Source: Lottia gigantea
Lineage: Eukaryota; Mollusca; Gastropoda; Lottiidae
Direction: 5' to 3'
Length of the DNA: 64,000 nt
NCBI RefSeq assembly: GCF_000327385.1
Contig: NW_008706849.1
Location: 104,184-168,183 of the forward strand
Under the pieces are notes generated by a model. It did not search any database and was not told the origin of the DNA. It worked only from the letters and a program-made list of their open reading frames with translations. Shown in pieces: positions 11,937 to 25,800 of this stretch (position 1 is the stretch's first letter; every line of letters begins with the position of its first letter). Both the position numbers and the translations under genes were made by a program.

Positions 11937-12140
11937 TTAAAGGAATACTACCTCTTAAAATTCAACTTCTCAAAATTGGCCAGTTTATTTTCACCAGTTG
12001 AATTACTCGGTTTTATGGATTTATTGGATTATAGAGGAATTCTGTTATATATTATGACACCATGTAAGTCCACTGATGAATATATACTCTTATTGGCCAA
12101 GGTTAAAAAAAAGAAAGAAATTGAGGTAGTATTCCTTTAA
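11937..12140. mobile_element. TTAA-4 MITE-like element, complete 204-bp copy
   Basis: It begins TTAAAGGAATACTACCTC and ends with the exact inverse, GAGGTAGTATTCCTTTAA, so it is flanked by TTAA on both sides. Its interior holds the family stretches GGTTTTATGGATTTATTGG and GTCCACTGATGAATATATAC. On the minus strand it supplies AATAAA hexamers at 12025-12020 and 11989-11984, shortly downstream of the stop codon of MAPEG copy B. Confidence 0.85.
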
Positions 12141-12149
12141 GATAAGAAT

Positions 12150-15092
12150 TTATTTGGATGGTAAATATTTCTCTACTATCTGCCAGAAGGTTTGAGCTAT
12201 ATCAATATCAGCATATCTTCGTAGTAAAGTAGTGGATAGTCCGCAAGAACTCATAAATAACATGACCATTAAACATCGAACACCTAACTTGAACCCTGGC
12301 AGCCTGAAATTGATAAGGTACTTTGAATTTTAAAACTGGAGTCTTATACCTTGACCATCCAGAAATTTCAATATGAGAAAAAAACTTAAATTATATTTTA
12401 AGAAATTAAAGGAAGGAGTGGTATATCCATAATAGTGTTCTTATCTATTTATATTTTATATGGTTGGTCAAATAAAAATATCAAAAATATATTTGTTTTA
12501 ATAAATATTCCTTAGATGAAAATGTTTAAAATTTGCCTTTTTCACCAAAAGAGACACTTTTTCTTATACAACAAATTTGTCTCATGTATTTTTGGGAGCC
12601 AGCAAAATATCAGTTATCACACCCTTTTCAGATAACACAAGAAATTTCAAATATTAAACATTTACCTATCTTCTACACTTTTAATATATCCTTCAAAATA
12701 TCTGTGTCTTGAATAGAGATAAACTACACCAGCTAGTGCTGAGGGAACTGAAACCAAATTGATAATTGTATATTTCGTTTTGTGTTTTTTCTGAGGATGA
12801 TTCCATATGCCATCCATGATCTGACAAGATTGTAATGCATCTCATGTTCTGTGCCATTTGAAATTCAATAATTAGAATTTTAAACCAGCCCTAATCCTTT
12901 ACATATCTTTTCAAATAACTGATAAAACCTGTATCACATTTATTGTGATTATTATTGCAATTCATTTATTAGAGAAGGAAAGAGAAAAAAATAGTAGAAA
13001 TTTGTAAAATTACTAACAAGTTTGTCACTATTAAGCACTTGAGAATATTTAAAAGTAAGGAATTGTGAAAAAAATCTCATGTTTTAAAGTCAAATTTTGA
13101 TGTGAAAATCATACTTGGAAAATGAAAACATGACACAATTTCTTATACACACAAGGATTCTGTGTTATTTGTTATTAAAGGGGACTAAGAATTAATCGTC
13201 CCGATACATCACGATTATTTTTATCCGATGCATCAATAAGAAGGAAAAATCACGATTCATCGTTGCAGCCCTGAGTTTTACTGAACATAGGCCTACCTGG
13301 ATGAAAAAATATACCAGATACCCATAAACATGGCATAAAAATTGGCATAAATTCTAATGTATTTTGTCTGGAATATAAAAGGTTCATAATTATCAGAAGG
13401 GGCAAGATTCCTGTTTTTTTTTAGTTGTTTTAACACATTTTGAAGATAATTTTATTATTCCCTATTTTTTTTTACACAACTTACATTTAGACATTTTCGT
13501 CAAGTCTTAAAACAATGGCTGTAAAAATATAGAAAAGATAACACATAATATTTTGTTCATCGTATCATATCATACTAACTTGGTATTTTATCACTAAAGA
13601 CAATTTAACAGAGATTACTTGTCAGTGATCAACTTCAAAATAATAATGATAGCCTCTCCTCTCAGGGGGTTAAAGACTTAGATGGACTGATGTTTCATTT
13701 TGGGGGGGTTGATTTGAGTCTTCCATATATGTAAATATTCTTCAAAAGTACTAGAAACGGCATAATTCCTATTTTTACAGATGTCATTTCTATATAAGGT
13801 AGTGTCTCAAGAAAAAATGAAAAAATTCCTGCTTTTGAGACTAAGGTACAATTGGTCAAAAAAATAGTACACTTATCCCTTTAAGTCAAAGACCAACTCA
13901 AGGCCTTTGTGGACTACCACAACAATTGCAAATATGTAAATAAAGATAACTTACTGTGCACGAAAGGCTCTTTCAAATGTTGGCTCACCAGTTGTAGCAG
14001 GAAAAGCTATCTTAAACTTGCCTCTCATTACACCCACTTTTTTTGCGATTCTTGCTGCAGAATAAATTTAACATGTTATACTTCCTTAGCAAGCTATCTG
14101 GTCTGGTTTGATATAACCTACAGTGACACTTAAAGCCTATTTAATGGGCCACATTCACCATCCATGTGATTGAATGCACCTTAGTCTCAGAAATAGGAAT
14201 TGTTTGGCTAGGCTAAATTCTAATCATCAATAGTGTTCACAGCTTATTGTTGAAATTTAAGTTTTCTTTTCCATGTGCATCCATAATTTTGAAAATTAAA
14301 TTGATCGCTCTTTTTTTTTTTGGAACTCTGCCATGTTAGAAAGAATTTTTTTATGATAAGTTTTGCTATCATTTAACTAAAGCTTAGATGTTAGAAGACC
14401 AAAGACAAATTAATTTCATTTTTGACAGTGCTTGCACTAACTTTAAAGACGCATCGTTGTTTGTCTAACCTCCGCTCGTCTTGAAGCATTTACGTCACGT
14501 GACATAAAGTAGGTGGGGCTAACGTTCTGGTTGGCGATTGGCAAATTCTGTCAGAGCATGTTCATCTTGTACAAAAATTAAGTATTCAGGCAGGGGCAAA
14601 GCCAGTTAAGATAGAAATTAAAAGTGAAATTTCTAATTTTAGGTACGGTATATATTGAAGGAGTTATATTATTTAGATACAGTACTAATTCTTCTGAAAA
14701 CAAATTTGTTTACATTATTGGACTAGCTTAGGCCATAATCAACCCCAAAATTGCTAAGTTTTGCACTTTTAATAATCTTTCAATTGACATTGTAGTTACA
14801 TAATCTAAATAAATTCATGCATCCGGACACCACCTTATAAATTTTGTTATTGTCATACAGTACAATTCTGCAAGGAGAAGACATATTCTCACCACATTAA
14901 GCAGGTTTGTACTGGTCTCTCCAAAGAGTCCCACCTGTACCATCATGGCCATGTCATGTCCAAAACTGAAAGTAATGAAAAGTCCAAGTCTTGAACTATA
15001 CGGCTATAAAAGGACAACTCACTCAATTGAAGTGCAGCAAATATGGACACGGTGCCGGGCAAAACAATATCTTCTAACGTTATATTTGTCAT
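12150..15092 (-). CDS. MAPEG family glutathione transferase (MGST2 / leukotriene C4 synthase-like), copy B
   Basis: Coding exons 15092-15023, 14054-13955, 13367-13297, 12747-12666 and 12303-12150 (70, 100, 71, 82 and 154 nt) give 158 residues, MTNITLEDIVLPG to EKYLPSK. It matches copy A exon for exon, including a 70-nt first coding exon and identical phases, so the two arose by tandem duplication. Family motifs: FPATTGEPTFERAFRAQ, QNTLEF, LWVSGIFFHP, YLYSRHRYFEGY and Arg at the R104-equivalent (EDR|LPGFKLG). R30 of LTC4S is Arg here and R31 is Gly; RAQQN..EF is the MGST2 form. Four membrane helices are expected, with the active site at the membrane interface binding glutathione. It may make a leukotriene-like conjugate or reduce lipid peroxides; the exact reaction is inference. 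Confidence 0.92.
13670..13884. mobile_element. TTAA-2 MITE-like element in MAPEG-B intron
   Basis: TTAA at each end (TTAAAGACTTAGATGG and TTATCCCTTTAA). It carries the family stretches GTTGATTTGAGTCTTCCATA, a CTAGAAACGGCATAATTCCT type and TTTTGAGACTAAGGTACAAT. Shorter than the 290-360 bp of other copies, so internally deleted. Confidence 0.75.
14165..14290. mobile_element. Fragment of TTAA-2 element
   Basis: TTAGTCTCAGAAATAGGAAT and AATAGTGTTCACAGCTTATT match the 5' half of the TTAA-2 family, but the ends are missing. It lies in intron 1 of MAPEG-B. Confidence 0.5.
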
Positions 15093-16868
15093 CTTGGGGT
15101 TAGGCTCCAATTCTAGGGAATTTCTGACTTCAACTAGTGATCCAGCAAGTTTTCAGCACATGAGTTCAAAGGTCAAAGGTCATTTTCCAGTACTGGGAAA
15201 GTTTCAAAGTAAGAATTTGTATTCAGACAACAATTAACTTGAATTGCCTCCCTTTGACTACAATCTGCAAAAATAATATATTCGTGAGGATTTTCTTTAA
15301 TAATATTTGACAGATGTGTTTATACATATTTTGCACTTTAAATTTTGCAAACTATGAGCCAGTTTAAAATTTGATTAATGAATAATGCAGGAATATTGGG
15401 TGCAAGGGGGAAGAGGGAGGAATTTTGGGATTTTCAGAAATGTCCCTCATTGCACACTTCGTGGTGCTTCTAGTCCAAGTTGAGATTGGAGGAACAATAT
15501 CACAACTTCATACTCTACAATTTAATAGCACAATAAAATTTACATATATCAACAAATTATATATAATATATATTATGATATACTGTACATAAATTATAAT
15601 TATAAACACTTAAGGACGGATGACAATTTCATAACAAAAATAACAAAATAACAGTATCAAAAATAACCTAGAACAGCCAAAATATATCGGATGGACTTAA
15701 AATTATATAGGATGGACTTAAATTATAAGTAAATTTTAGAATGACATTATTTTTCGAAAGCAAAGGGTGAATGTTTTTTTTTTAAAGGGATCAAAGAGTT
15801 GTAAATTTTTTTATATGTATTGGATTTCATGGATTTGCACTGTTCCAATTTCCAGTCAGACAATCCCTAAATCAAAACAGACAAAATTGTACATTTGATA
15901 TAAAACCTCAAATAAAGATACAGTTTTCTAAATGGCAAAAGACCTTATTCACGCTTCGGCCATATTGAATCCAGAATGAGACTGAGAACGCAAACAAAAG
16001 TAATGTGGTGTCACTGCAGTAAAATCGCCACCTTGGCGTCTTTAAATTCTCCTTCTCCAGTCCTAGTAACTCAAAACTAATCATATCTTACATCATTTCA
16101 AACAGGAGTTGATTCACACTTTTCTGAGAAAGGTAAGTTTTACGCCAATTTTCTCGCTGTTGATCGGGTGTAAGTTCCCATTTCTAAGGCTATGACTTCG
16201 CCATCTTATCAATGGATGACGTAAATTACATTATGAACCTCTATTTCAGTGTCTTAAAAACAAGGTGTAAATAAAGTCTATTGCTAGTATAGTTAAGCAA
16301 AGATATTTGTGCTCATACAGATCACATTCAAATTGTAACCACGAGTAGTCCACTTCTATTAAAGTTTAAAAATACTATTAGAAACTATATAGTAAATGGA
16401 TAGATGCGCCATCTTGTGGGGGAGGAGGTGGGGGGGAGGGTGGAATATATGTAAATAGTCTTCTTTTAAAATTTCCTTTAAAAAAACTTCAAACTAGGAA
16501 TTTTACTCATTACAGAGTATCTTAAAATTACGAGTCATCATTTTAACATTCAATTTCAGATAATTCAGGACATACATGGATTTGAAGGCTCAAATTTTGT
16601 CAGCGAGCTGGGAACACTATTACTAATTGACTCAGCTAAAAAAGAGTCCTGTTTCTGAGAATAAAGTATGATTGGTAAAAAAAAATGGTGCACCTGTCCC
16701 TTTAAACTACCACAAAATAGAGTGGACTGCTCATGTATAACTTTTGAACTGGACCTGAATATGCAAAAATAGCTGTGCTGAACTATAATCTGTTTAATTC
16801 TTAATATAAACATGCTCATATTGACTCAAAGAATCCAATGAATGCTTTGAATCGTCCATTGAACATTA
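15093..16868. other. Intergenic region: MAPEG-B 5' flank and BBS7 3' flank
   Basis: No exon or RNA gene recognised. It contains a TTAA-2 copy (about 16395-16706) and otherwise AT-rich unique-looking sequence; the BBS7 stop codon is at 16871-16869. I could not identify a convincing poly(A) signal for BBS7. Confidence 0.55.
16395..16706. mobile_element. TTAA-2 MITE-like element in BBS7 3' flank
   Basis: Ends in CACCTGTCCCTTTAA at 16706 and carries the family stretches CAAACTAGGAATTTTACTC, GTCATCATTTTAACATTCAA and GAATAAAGTATGATTGG. The left end is interrupted by a G-rich run (16420-16440). It lies about 160 bp downstream of the BBS7 stop codon. Confidence 0.75.
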
Positions 16869-19800
16869 TTACACCGAATTCTCAAAAAAATCTACTAAAG
16901 TTTTTAATTCATAATTATCTAAAATCTCCAACAAAGAGGCTACTTTGGTCTTGACATTCTGACCTTTGAACTTATATTTATCTATAAATAGATCTGTTAT
17001 CATACCTACAAAAGAAAAAGATTAGAAAACCAGTTGCAAAATACAAAAAAATTAATATCATATTACTCAGGGCTGTTTAGTTTGGGAAATCTTGTACCAA
17101 TTAACACTGAGAGTGCATGAATAACCTAGAAAATCCAGCACATTTATATAGAAAAAAAAAAGATCATATTGAAATTAGTCATTTTGGAGTTCCAATCAGA
17201 CATGACTCACAAATACAGATTAATCAACAACCCTGATATTATAACATTCAAATTCAATGGTGGCTCAGTACTTAGCATTTTGCATATAACACACCTATTG
17301 TATACAAACACAATGCAAATGCATTCCGAATTCAAAATTTTCTGCCCACAGATTACATGATTTTTCAGGATCTCAACAAAGCATCTTACTTACCATAAAG
17401 TCTTTCTAAATGACAAGGCTGTTTTTTGTACTCTATTTGTAGAGAGTCAGCCTCTTCTAAGATCTGTTGATACTCTGGTGACAGAAAACTGGTATCATTT
17501 TCATGTACTTGAAGTTCCTGGAAAAAATAATTTGGCAAACTCATTAAAAATTGTTTTTAATTAAAACTCTTAATCTAAGGACAATTTGATTAATTAACAG
17601 CTTCAGATAGTTTGTTTTCAATGTTTTGGATAACTTCATTCATACTAAGATCTGAAGACATTTACAGTTGATTAATTCAAAATTCAATCAACCAATGGCT
17701 TTGATCAGTAAGATCTCTAGAGCTAAATTTTTTCTAAAGACGTACTTAGGGGATGATTTGAGTCTTGAATATATGTCAATAGTCTTTCGAACTAGTAAGA
17801 TTGTACGAAAATTGCATAATTCCTTCAAATAGACCTCAAACAAGAAATTTCGTCTCCTATTTCTATAGATGTATTTTCTATATAGTATATATGGCAGTGT
17901 CTCAAGAAATAACGACTCATCTTTTTTAACATTCAAACACAGATAATTCTGGACACACATGGATCTGAAAGCTCATATTTCAACAGTGATCTGTGAATAC
18001 TATTATTGATTCTCTACTCTGAGATTAATGTATGATTGGTCAAAAAATGGCGCACTTGTCCCTTTAAAGATCTCTTGTTAAAAGTCTACACCAATGCCTT
18101 ACTTCCTCAAGGTACATGACTTTTCCCCATCATCTTCTTTGTTCAAAAGCAGAGAAACAGGAGGTAAAACTCCAAAACTGATGATTAAACTCAGAATATT
18201 TGAATTGAAATCAATGGCAAAAATTTTATGATAACAAGGAGGCAAAAAATGTGACGTCATTTGTTACTAACCTTCAATGCGTCAATGAGTTGAACTTTCT
18301 TAGCTAACAATAACTGATACTCTAATTTAGGATGTATTAAACCAAGAGTATGAGGTATAGAATCTTCATTTATATCTTAAATAAATAAAAACAATACTTT
18401 CAATAAATAAATACATTACTGTCAATAAATAAATAAATACACTACTGTCAATAAATAAATACATTTACTGTCAACAAAATAAATACATTGCTGTCGATAA
18501 ATAAAAACATTACTGTCAATAAATAAATACATTTCTGTCAATAAATAAATAAAACATTACTGTCAATAAATAAATACATTGCTGTCAATAAATAAATAAA
18601 ACATTACTGTCAATAAATAAATACATTGCTGTCAATAAATAAATACATTACTGTCAATAAATAAATAAAACATTACTGTCAATAAATAAATAAAACATTT
18701 CTGTCAATAAATAAATACATTTCTGTCAATAAATAAATAAAACATTACTGTCAATAAATAAATACATTACTGTCAATAAATAAATGAACTTAAGTAGTTA
18801 TCCTGGTTTAAAATATTGGTTGTTTCTTTTTTTCTTTCTAAACAAGCTAGACTTTTATTTTGTGTTCAATTTACCGTAATTGATATCCAGCCTTATTTTC
18901 TTTTTGGTAGCCTCTTTCGACAAGACGTCTTTTAATATGGATATAGTTGAAATATTGTCAGACTTGAATATGGCTTCACCTTTTCTGCAAACAAATAATC
19001 AAAATAATCTTTAAAGAAGCTAATACTTAGTTTGAAATTGGTATTTCTATATCTGATAGTGATATATTGGCAGACATGGGGCAGGCAGACAAATCTTATG
19101 GACATAACCTTCCACTGATTAGTTAATAATTTTATTTGATTGCAAGGGAACAGAAAGTGAGATTTAAATTCTGAAAAGTGGCATGGACAATTGATAAAGC
19201 AAACATTTTGACAATTATATACCTTGAGCCTATTTTCCTTCAAAGATCCCATTTGAAAAACGAATATGAAGTGCTCCTCAAACTTGACATATATGGTTTT
19301 GAGCAATAAAATAGTTACTGCATTTTGATCAGATAGGCCTGGGAACCAAAATTCCAATCTTTCAAAAACCCTTACCTGTAAGAACATTGTAATTGTGTAT
19401 CTAGGAATGTTGATATGAAATAAAATACCACAGAATCACCGGCTGGGGATCTATCTGGTAATTCAGGTAAGCAGAAACACACCCAATTATGCATTTCTGC
19501 TAAACTAAACTGTCCTGTCAACTTCAATGTATTGCATGGTCTGAAATTGAGAAAATTTACGTCTTTAAGTTAAGTGCTTGCTCGTGTCAAAGGTTAGGGA
19601 TCCATACAGGCAAAGGTTGAGATGGTATCTTCAGGTTTCCTTGTAAACTTCAAAGATTAATGTGATAATGCCAGAAACATTAAATGGATTGATACATTTT
19701 TTTCTTTGATAATATCAGTTATGTAAGTGTAATAGCTGCTTCAAATTTGAGTAAAATTTCAATTTCAAAAATGTTTGTGGACCTGGGGCGACTTTTGAAG

Positions 19801-22800
19801 AAATACAGTTCAACTATTGACTGACCTTGTATCATCAAAGACATGAGTACGTTGATGTAGTGATAATGGTTTAATTGGGTATTGTTTAACTTGACATGTT
19901 TTAGGTTGTATACGGGGGGTGATATAAATCTGTAGAGTGCCATATTGTCCTTCTATAGAACGTATCTTTAATTCTAAACGTGTTGTATTGGCCTGACATC
20001 TGTATGTAGCCAAAACGAAATTACCTTCCTGTAAAAAAAAATGAACCTTTCTACAAAGATAGCCTTGTGAAGCAAGATGAAATACGCCCACCAGCAGTTG
20101 AACATGATATTTTGGTGAAAAATCGATAAGGATCATCTTCATTAAAAAATCAAAAGAATCTGTAAAGAATCGTTGCCTGTAGAGTGAGCACGAGCCAAAT
20201 GTGAACAAACAAGACGAACCACCAGGGTGATTACAATACACGCCCAAAATATATTTGTGGGCGTTTAAAACTAAGATTCTTGTGGATCCTGTTTACTAGC
20301 TTGTCCTTGGCAAAAAAACAGACAAAAACTTTCAAATTTCAATAGGTTTGGATAATTTCCAGGATAGCTGTTGATATGGCTTCTGCTAGACATTTCTATC
20401 TATTCTAAAATGTTGATTTTGGGTCTTGAATAGATGTAAATAGTCTTTAGAAATATGGTACTATAAATGTATGAAACTGCATAATCCCTTCAAATATACT
20501 TGAAACTGAGATTTTCTCTTTCTATTTTTATGTCTTCTTCTATATCTGGCAAAGTCTCAAAAAAAGACGAGCCATCTTTATAACGCGAGTAATTTTGGAC
20601 ACAATTGGATTTAAAGAATCAATTTTAGACGGTGAACTGTGAAAACTATAACTGATTGGCTTAGCTTGAAAATTCCCATTTCTGAGTATGATTGGTTAAA
20701 AAATGGCCAATCTGTCCCTTTAAACTAAGCTTTCTTGCCGATTATTACACAATTGTTCACATATAAGAGATATTTACCTCTGGATTACAAGCACTATGAC
20801 TAACTACAGCTGAATTCTTTTCAACATCCAATAGATCTACTGGTACATCACTCTAAAATAATGAACATCATTGATGAGACATTGAGATTCATTTGTAGAG
20901 TTTAATGTCTCTGATTAATATATACAAGGGCAAGAAAATCTCCTTGAATCCCATCAGATAATATACTAAAATATATGAAAAAATCTTTATCTCTTCACAA
21001 GGTACATTTGTTGGTTCATGAACACAGCAAATGTTTTCATAGACATTTGCAAACTATGTAACCTATGTTTTATGTAAAAGCCTCCTCCCATCTATAATGC
21101 CCCACAAAATTTCTTAAACAGTTTGCACTTGCTACAATGTGCAAACGCAAGAAGTATTCTAGCCTCTATCATCCAGGCCCTCTTTGTCTATGCACAGCTG
21201 CTTGTTAGACAGGAGAAGTCTGGGCATCAGAGACAAGAATAATTCAGGAATCTTCACCTTAAAATATTACAGTTAAAACAATGTATTACTCAAAGATTTA
21301 AAAGCAATAAAATTCTGCAATTTTCTTAATGAACAAAAGCAGGGTGAATTGAGTTTTTTAGCCCTAAAATTTTACAGTTTAAACAATGCCTTACCTGTAA
21401 GAGTACATTGTCTATTGGCATCTGTAACTCTAAACTAAGTGTATAACTAGCATCTTCTCTATTCAATACAAATTTATCATTAATTTTAAACAAAGGAACA
21501 GCTGATACAGCTGTATTACTATAAGCTGTTTGTTGGTATTTCTCTCTTTCTTTCATAACTTTATCTTGTAACTGTTCTAGATCATCTCTATAATACAACA
21601 TAATTATACAAAATTTACTTCAATTTTCTTGATAACGCTTCCTAAATGAGCATATATTAGAAACATAATATCCATTGATCTAGTACTTAATATTCAAAAT
21701 TCCTCAAAATAACTGATTTTTTTGCGATATATACCTCAGAGGTATTAGGTGTATTAGGCGTATTAGCAAAGTACGTTGAGCAGGAGATAAAATGAACAGG
21801 AATATTCCACAGTCTAATACCCTTAACTCATATCTACATACAAAAAATGTATTTAAAACCAGATTGAAAATTAAACTTATTTTATATAATTAGCAATGTA
21901 CAAAAATAAATAAGTTAAAGGATGATTGTTAAAAATGTCAGCGAAAAAAATCAGAAAGAAATGCCCATAATATAACAGTCTAGGAGAGACTTACAAGCAA
22001 CTCATTCAAGCAAATAAATATAAATATATAAATATGTTGCAAATTCAAAATGTGATATGACTATGAGATATGATATGATTATGTGATATGATATGATAAT
22101 GTGATATGATATGATAATGTGATATGATCATGTGATATATGACTATGTCATGTGATATGATCATGTGATATGACCGCCACTGCCATGTCATATGGATGTA
22201 TGTGATATGATAATGTGATATGATAATGTGATGTAATATGATGATATGATTATGTGATGTGATATGACTATGTGATATGATATGATTATGTGATATGATA
22301 ATGTGATGTAATATGTGATATGATATGGCTATGTGATAATAGATATGGTATGACTATGTGATATGAAATGACTATGTGATATGATATGATTATGTGATGT
22401 ACCATTTTTCATGGTTTAAAATAAACTATTCGTTTGAATAAATGATATTAGTACATCTAATAAATAAACAAAATACAACATCTTATATTGCTTACTTTAA
22501 GCCCATTAATTTATGAGCTGTTCCTGATTCTACCATTACTTCTTGTGGTCCGAATTCCTTAGTCTGATGTTCTGATGTCAGCCCAAATACCCAGCCTATA
22601 AACCATGCAAACATGCAAAATATTAGTAAAGCATACCAAAAACCAGGGCATAGAATTGAAAGCTAGATAGTAAAGAAATAAGGCACATATTCCCTGTACA
22701 AAGGGATTTATCTGTAAGAATATAAAATCAGACTCAAAGATATGTTTGTCATATTTACATGAACATCACAAACCAAGTAAATTTAGAAATGATAACATCA

Positions 22801-25800
22801 CAAATTTATTAAGTTTAATGCAATACCAGGTATTCAGCGAGTAGTTTTGAGATCTAAAATCTTTACTGAATGTAAAAATACACAAGCGCATTCCATCTAA
22901 TTGTTCAAATCATACAATAACACAGTATTTTCACTGTTAAAATAGTGCTCAATACATCAATTATATGTAGAGCTATATAGAAATACCACTGTTAAAATAG
23001 TGCTCAATACATCAATTGTAGAGCGATATTGAAATACCATTTTTAAAATAGTGCTCAATACATCAATTGTAGAACGATATAGAAATACCACTTTTAAAAT
23101 AGTGCTCAATACATCAATTGTAGAACGATATAGAAATACCACTGTTAAAATAGTGCTCAATACATTAATTGTAGAGCGATATAGAAATACCACTTTTAAA
23201 ATAGTGCTCAATACATCAATTGTAGAGCCATATAGAAATACCACTGTTAAAATAGTTCTCAATACATCAATTATATGTAGAGAGATATAGAAATACCACT
23301 GTTAAAATATTATTCAATGCATCAATTGTAGAGCGATATAGAAATACCATTGTTAAAATAGTGCTCAATACATCAATTATATGTAGAGCTATATAGAAAT
23401 ACCACTGTTAAAATAGTGCTCAACACATCAATTGTAGAGCTATATAGAAATACCACTGTTAAAATAGTGCTCAATACATCAATTGTAGTGCTATATAGAA
23501 ATACCACTGTTAAAATAGTGCTCAATACATCAATTGCAGAGCGATACAGAAATACCACTTTTAAAATATTATTCAATGCATCAATTGTAGAGTGATATAG
23601 ACATACCATTGTTAAAATAGTGCTCAATACATTAATTGTAGAGCTATATAGAAATACCACTGTTAAAATAGTGCTCAATACATCAATTGCAGAGCGATAT
23701 AGAAATACCACTTTTAAAATAGAGCTCAATACATCAATTGTAAAGTGAAATACCACTGTTAAAATAGTGCTCAATACATCAATTGTAGAGCCATATAGAA
23801 ATACCACTGTTTAAATAGAGCTCAATACATCAATTGTAGAGCCATGTAGCGAAATACCACTTTCAAAATAGAGCTCAATACATGAATTGTAGAGCGATAT
23901 GGAAAAACCACTTTTAAAATAGTTCTCAATACATCAATTGTAGAGCCATGTAGAGAAATACCACTTTTAAAATAGTGCTCAATACATCAATTGTAGAGCC
24001 ATGTAGAGAAATACCACTGTTAAAATAGTGCTCAATACATGAATTGTAGAGTGATATAGAAATACCACTGTTAAAATAGTGCTCAATACATGAATTGTAG
24101 AGCCATATAGAAATATCACTGTTAAAATAGTGCTCAATACATCAATTGTAGAGCCATGTATAGAAATACCACTGTTAAAATAGTGCTCAATACATGAATT
24201 GTAGAGTGATATAGAAATATCACTGTTAAAATAGTGCTCAATACATCAATTGTAGAGCCTTATAGAAATACCACTGTTAAAATAGTGCTCAATACATCAA
24301 TTGTAGAGCCTTATAGAAATACCACTGTTAAAATAGTGCTCAATACATCAATTGTAGAGTGATATAGAAATACATGTTCATGTATTAAAACAGTACATAA
24401 AAAAACATATTGCTACTCAAAAATACTGAAACCATGCATTTAGATAAGCAAGGAATACATAATTAAAGTGGCTGTGAGGATTTACTTGAAATTTGCAAAG
24501 GGGATAATCATATCTCCCACTGAACACTAATTTAGTTTTTTGGATACCTTGAGGTACCCACATATATTTTTTCCCCATACCTGTTTGCTATATTTGCTGT
24601 TCAATATGCAAAAAAACAGTCTAATTTTCAAACTATTTAACCATTCAGTAAGTTTTAAGTTTTCTTTAAATCAACAACCAGAAGATTGTGTGTAATTTAG
24701 CAGACACAGCCTCTTTAAGCAAGCATTTTGTTAATTTTTCTATGGATTTTTCTTTAATCTGCAAGGTTACTTAGTTATCCAATATCACCATGCAGTTATA
24801 TATAGCCCATTACCAGCTTTAGTTTACCTTAAAGCCCTAATCTTAGCCCGACCTTCGGGGCTCAGTTTATTATTGTCTGGGGGTTTCCCTTTTCGATGAC
24901 CCTTTGAAGTTAGTGAAAATACACTGCCTGTAAAAACCATGTAAAAAATGTGACGAAGAAAAAAGCCCCTCTTCTTCAAAATTAATCCCATAAACCAAAA
25001 ACAACCATTCAAATGCACTATATTGAACAATCATCTTCCTGTTTCATCCCCAAGCTACAAGCAAATATAAGATTTGGATCTTAATGACAATTTAGACCAA
25101 GACCACAAAAATTTCTGCAGTTTGAAATTTTAATTCAGGGCCTAAAAACATGTTGCCATTACAAACGCTTATTAGAGAAAGTATAAAAAATGGCAAACTG
25201 TACCTGCATATGTAGAGCAGACAATTTCATCATAACCTGAACTAGAGATAATTCCACCTTGTACAGACGTCACACTTTCACTACATGTCTAAAATTTAAA
25301 ATACATATATAAAAATTCAAATTCTTATAGATTTAATGAGATTTCACACAAAACTTAGATAATGAGGAGGGCTGTAGTTCAATCAGTAAAGGTGTTTATA
25401 ACCTTCAGCATGAAAGCATCTTTTCCTGTTAATTCATTCAGCTGTAAGAGGGTTAACCTACTGATTATCCATAGCCAAAATTTTGACCTCTTAATTCAAA
25501 TATAATTTCTTTTAAGTCTAATAACAACAATAGTTGTCTACAAACTGGCCATTGCCCCAACCTATTGGTATTGATAGTTACATTCCAAGAATCCACTGAA
25601 TCCGTCCTCATCTTATCACCATCCATAAGCAGGTGGGTCTATTGAAAGGGGAATCAAGCAGAAAAGGACTGGCCTTGCCCACAGACTTGGGTAATATTTA
25701 TTTCAAGATCTTCCAAACCCATTCCTGGCTATGTCATCTGTAGAGCAAAATCCAGAAACTTACATAACTATATCTATGTGTGGGTTCATCAGCTTCATCA

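Larger units (their letters stand above)
10662..12149. other. Intergenic spacer between the two MAPEG genes
   Basis: AT-rich, with no exon found. It contains the 5' flank of copy A and two TTAA-flanked MITE-like elements (about 11266-11650 and 11937-12140). The second ends about 10 bp downstream of the stop codon of copy B and therefore probably lies in its 3' UTR. Confidence 0.6.

Noticed and set aside
18932-19387. 151-codon minus-strand ORF
   Set aside because: It spans a BBS7 intron and parts of two exons in a non-coding frame; the BBS7 exons 19540-19376 and 18984-18875 explain the conserved sequence.
22957-23807. ORFs of 79-144 codons on both strands with [12 protein letters not shown]-type repeats
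   Set aside because: Open only because the 51-bp unit is 17 codons long; intronic within BBS7.
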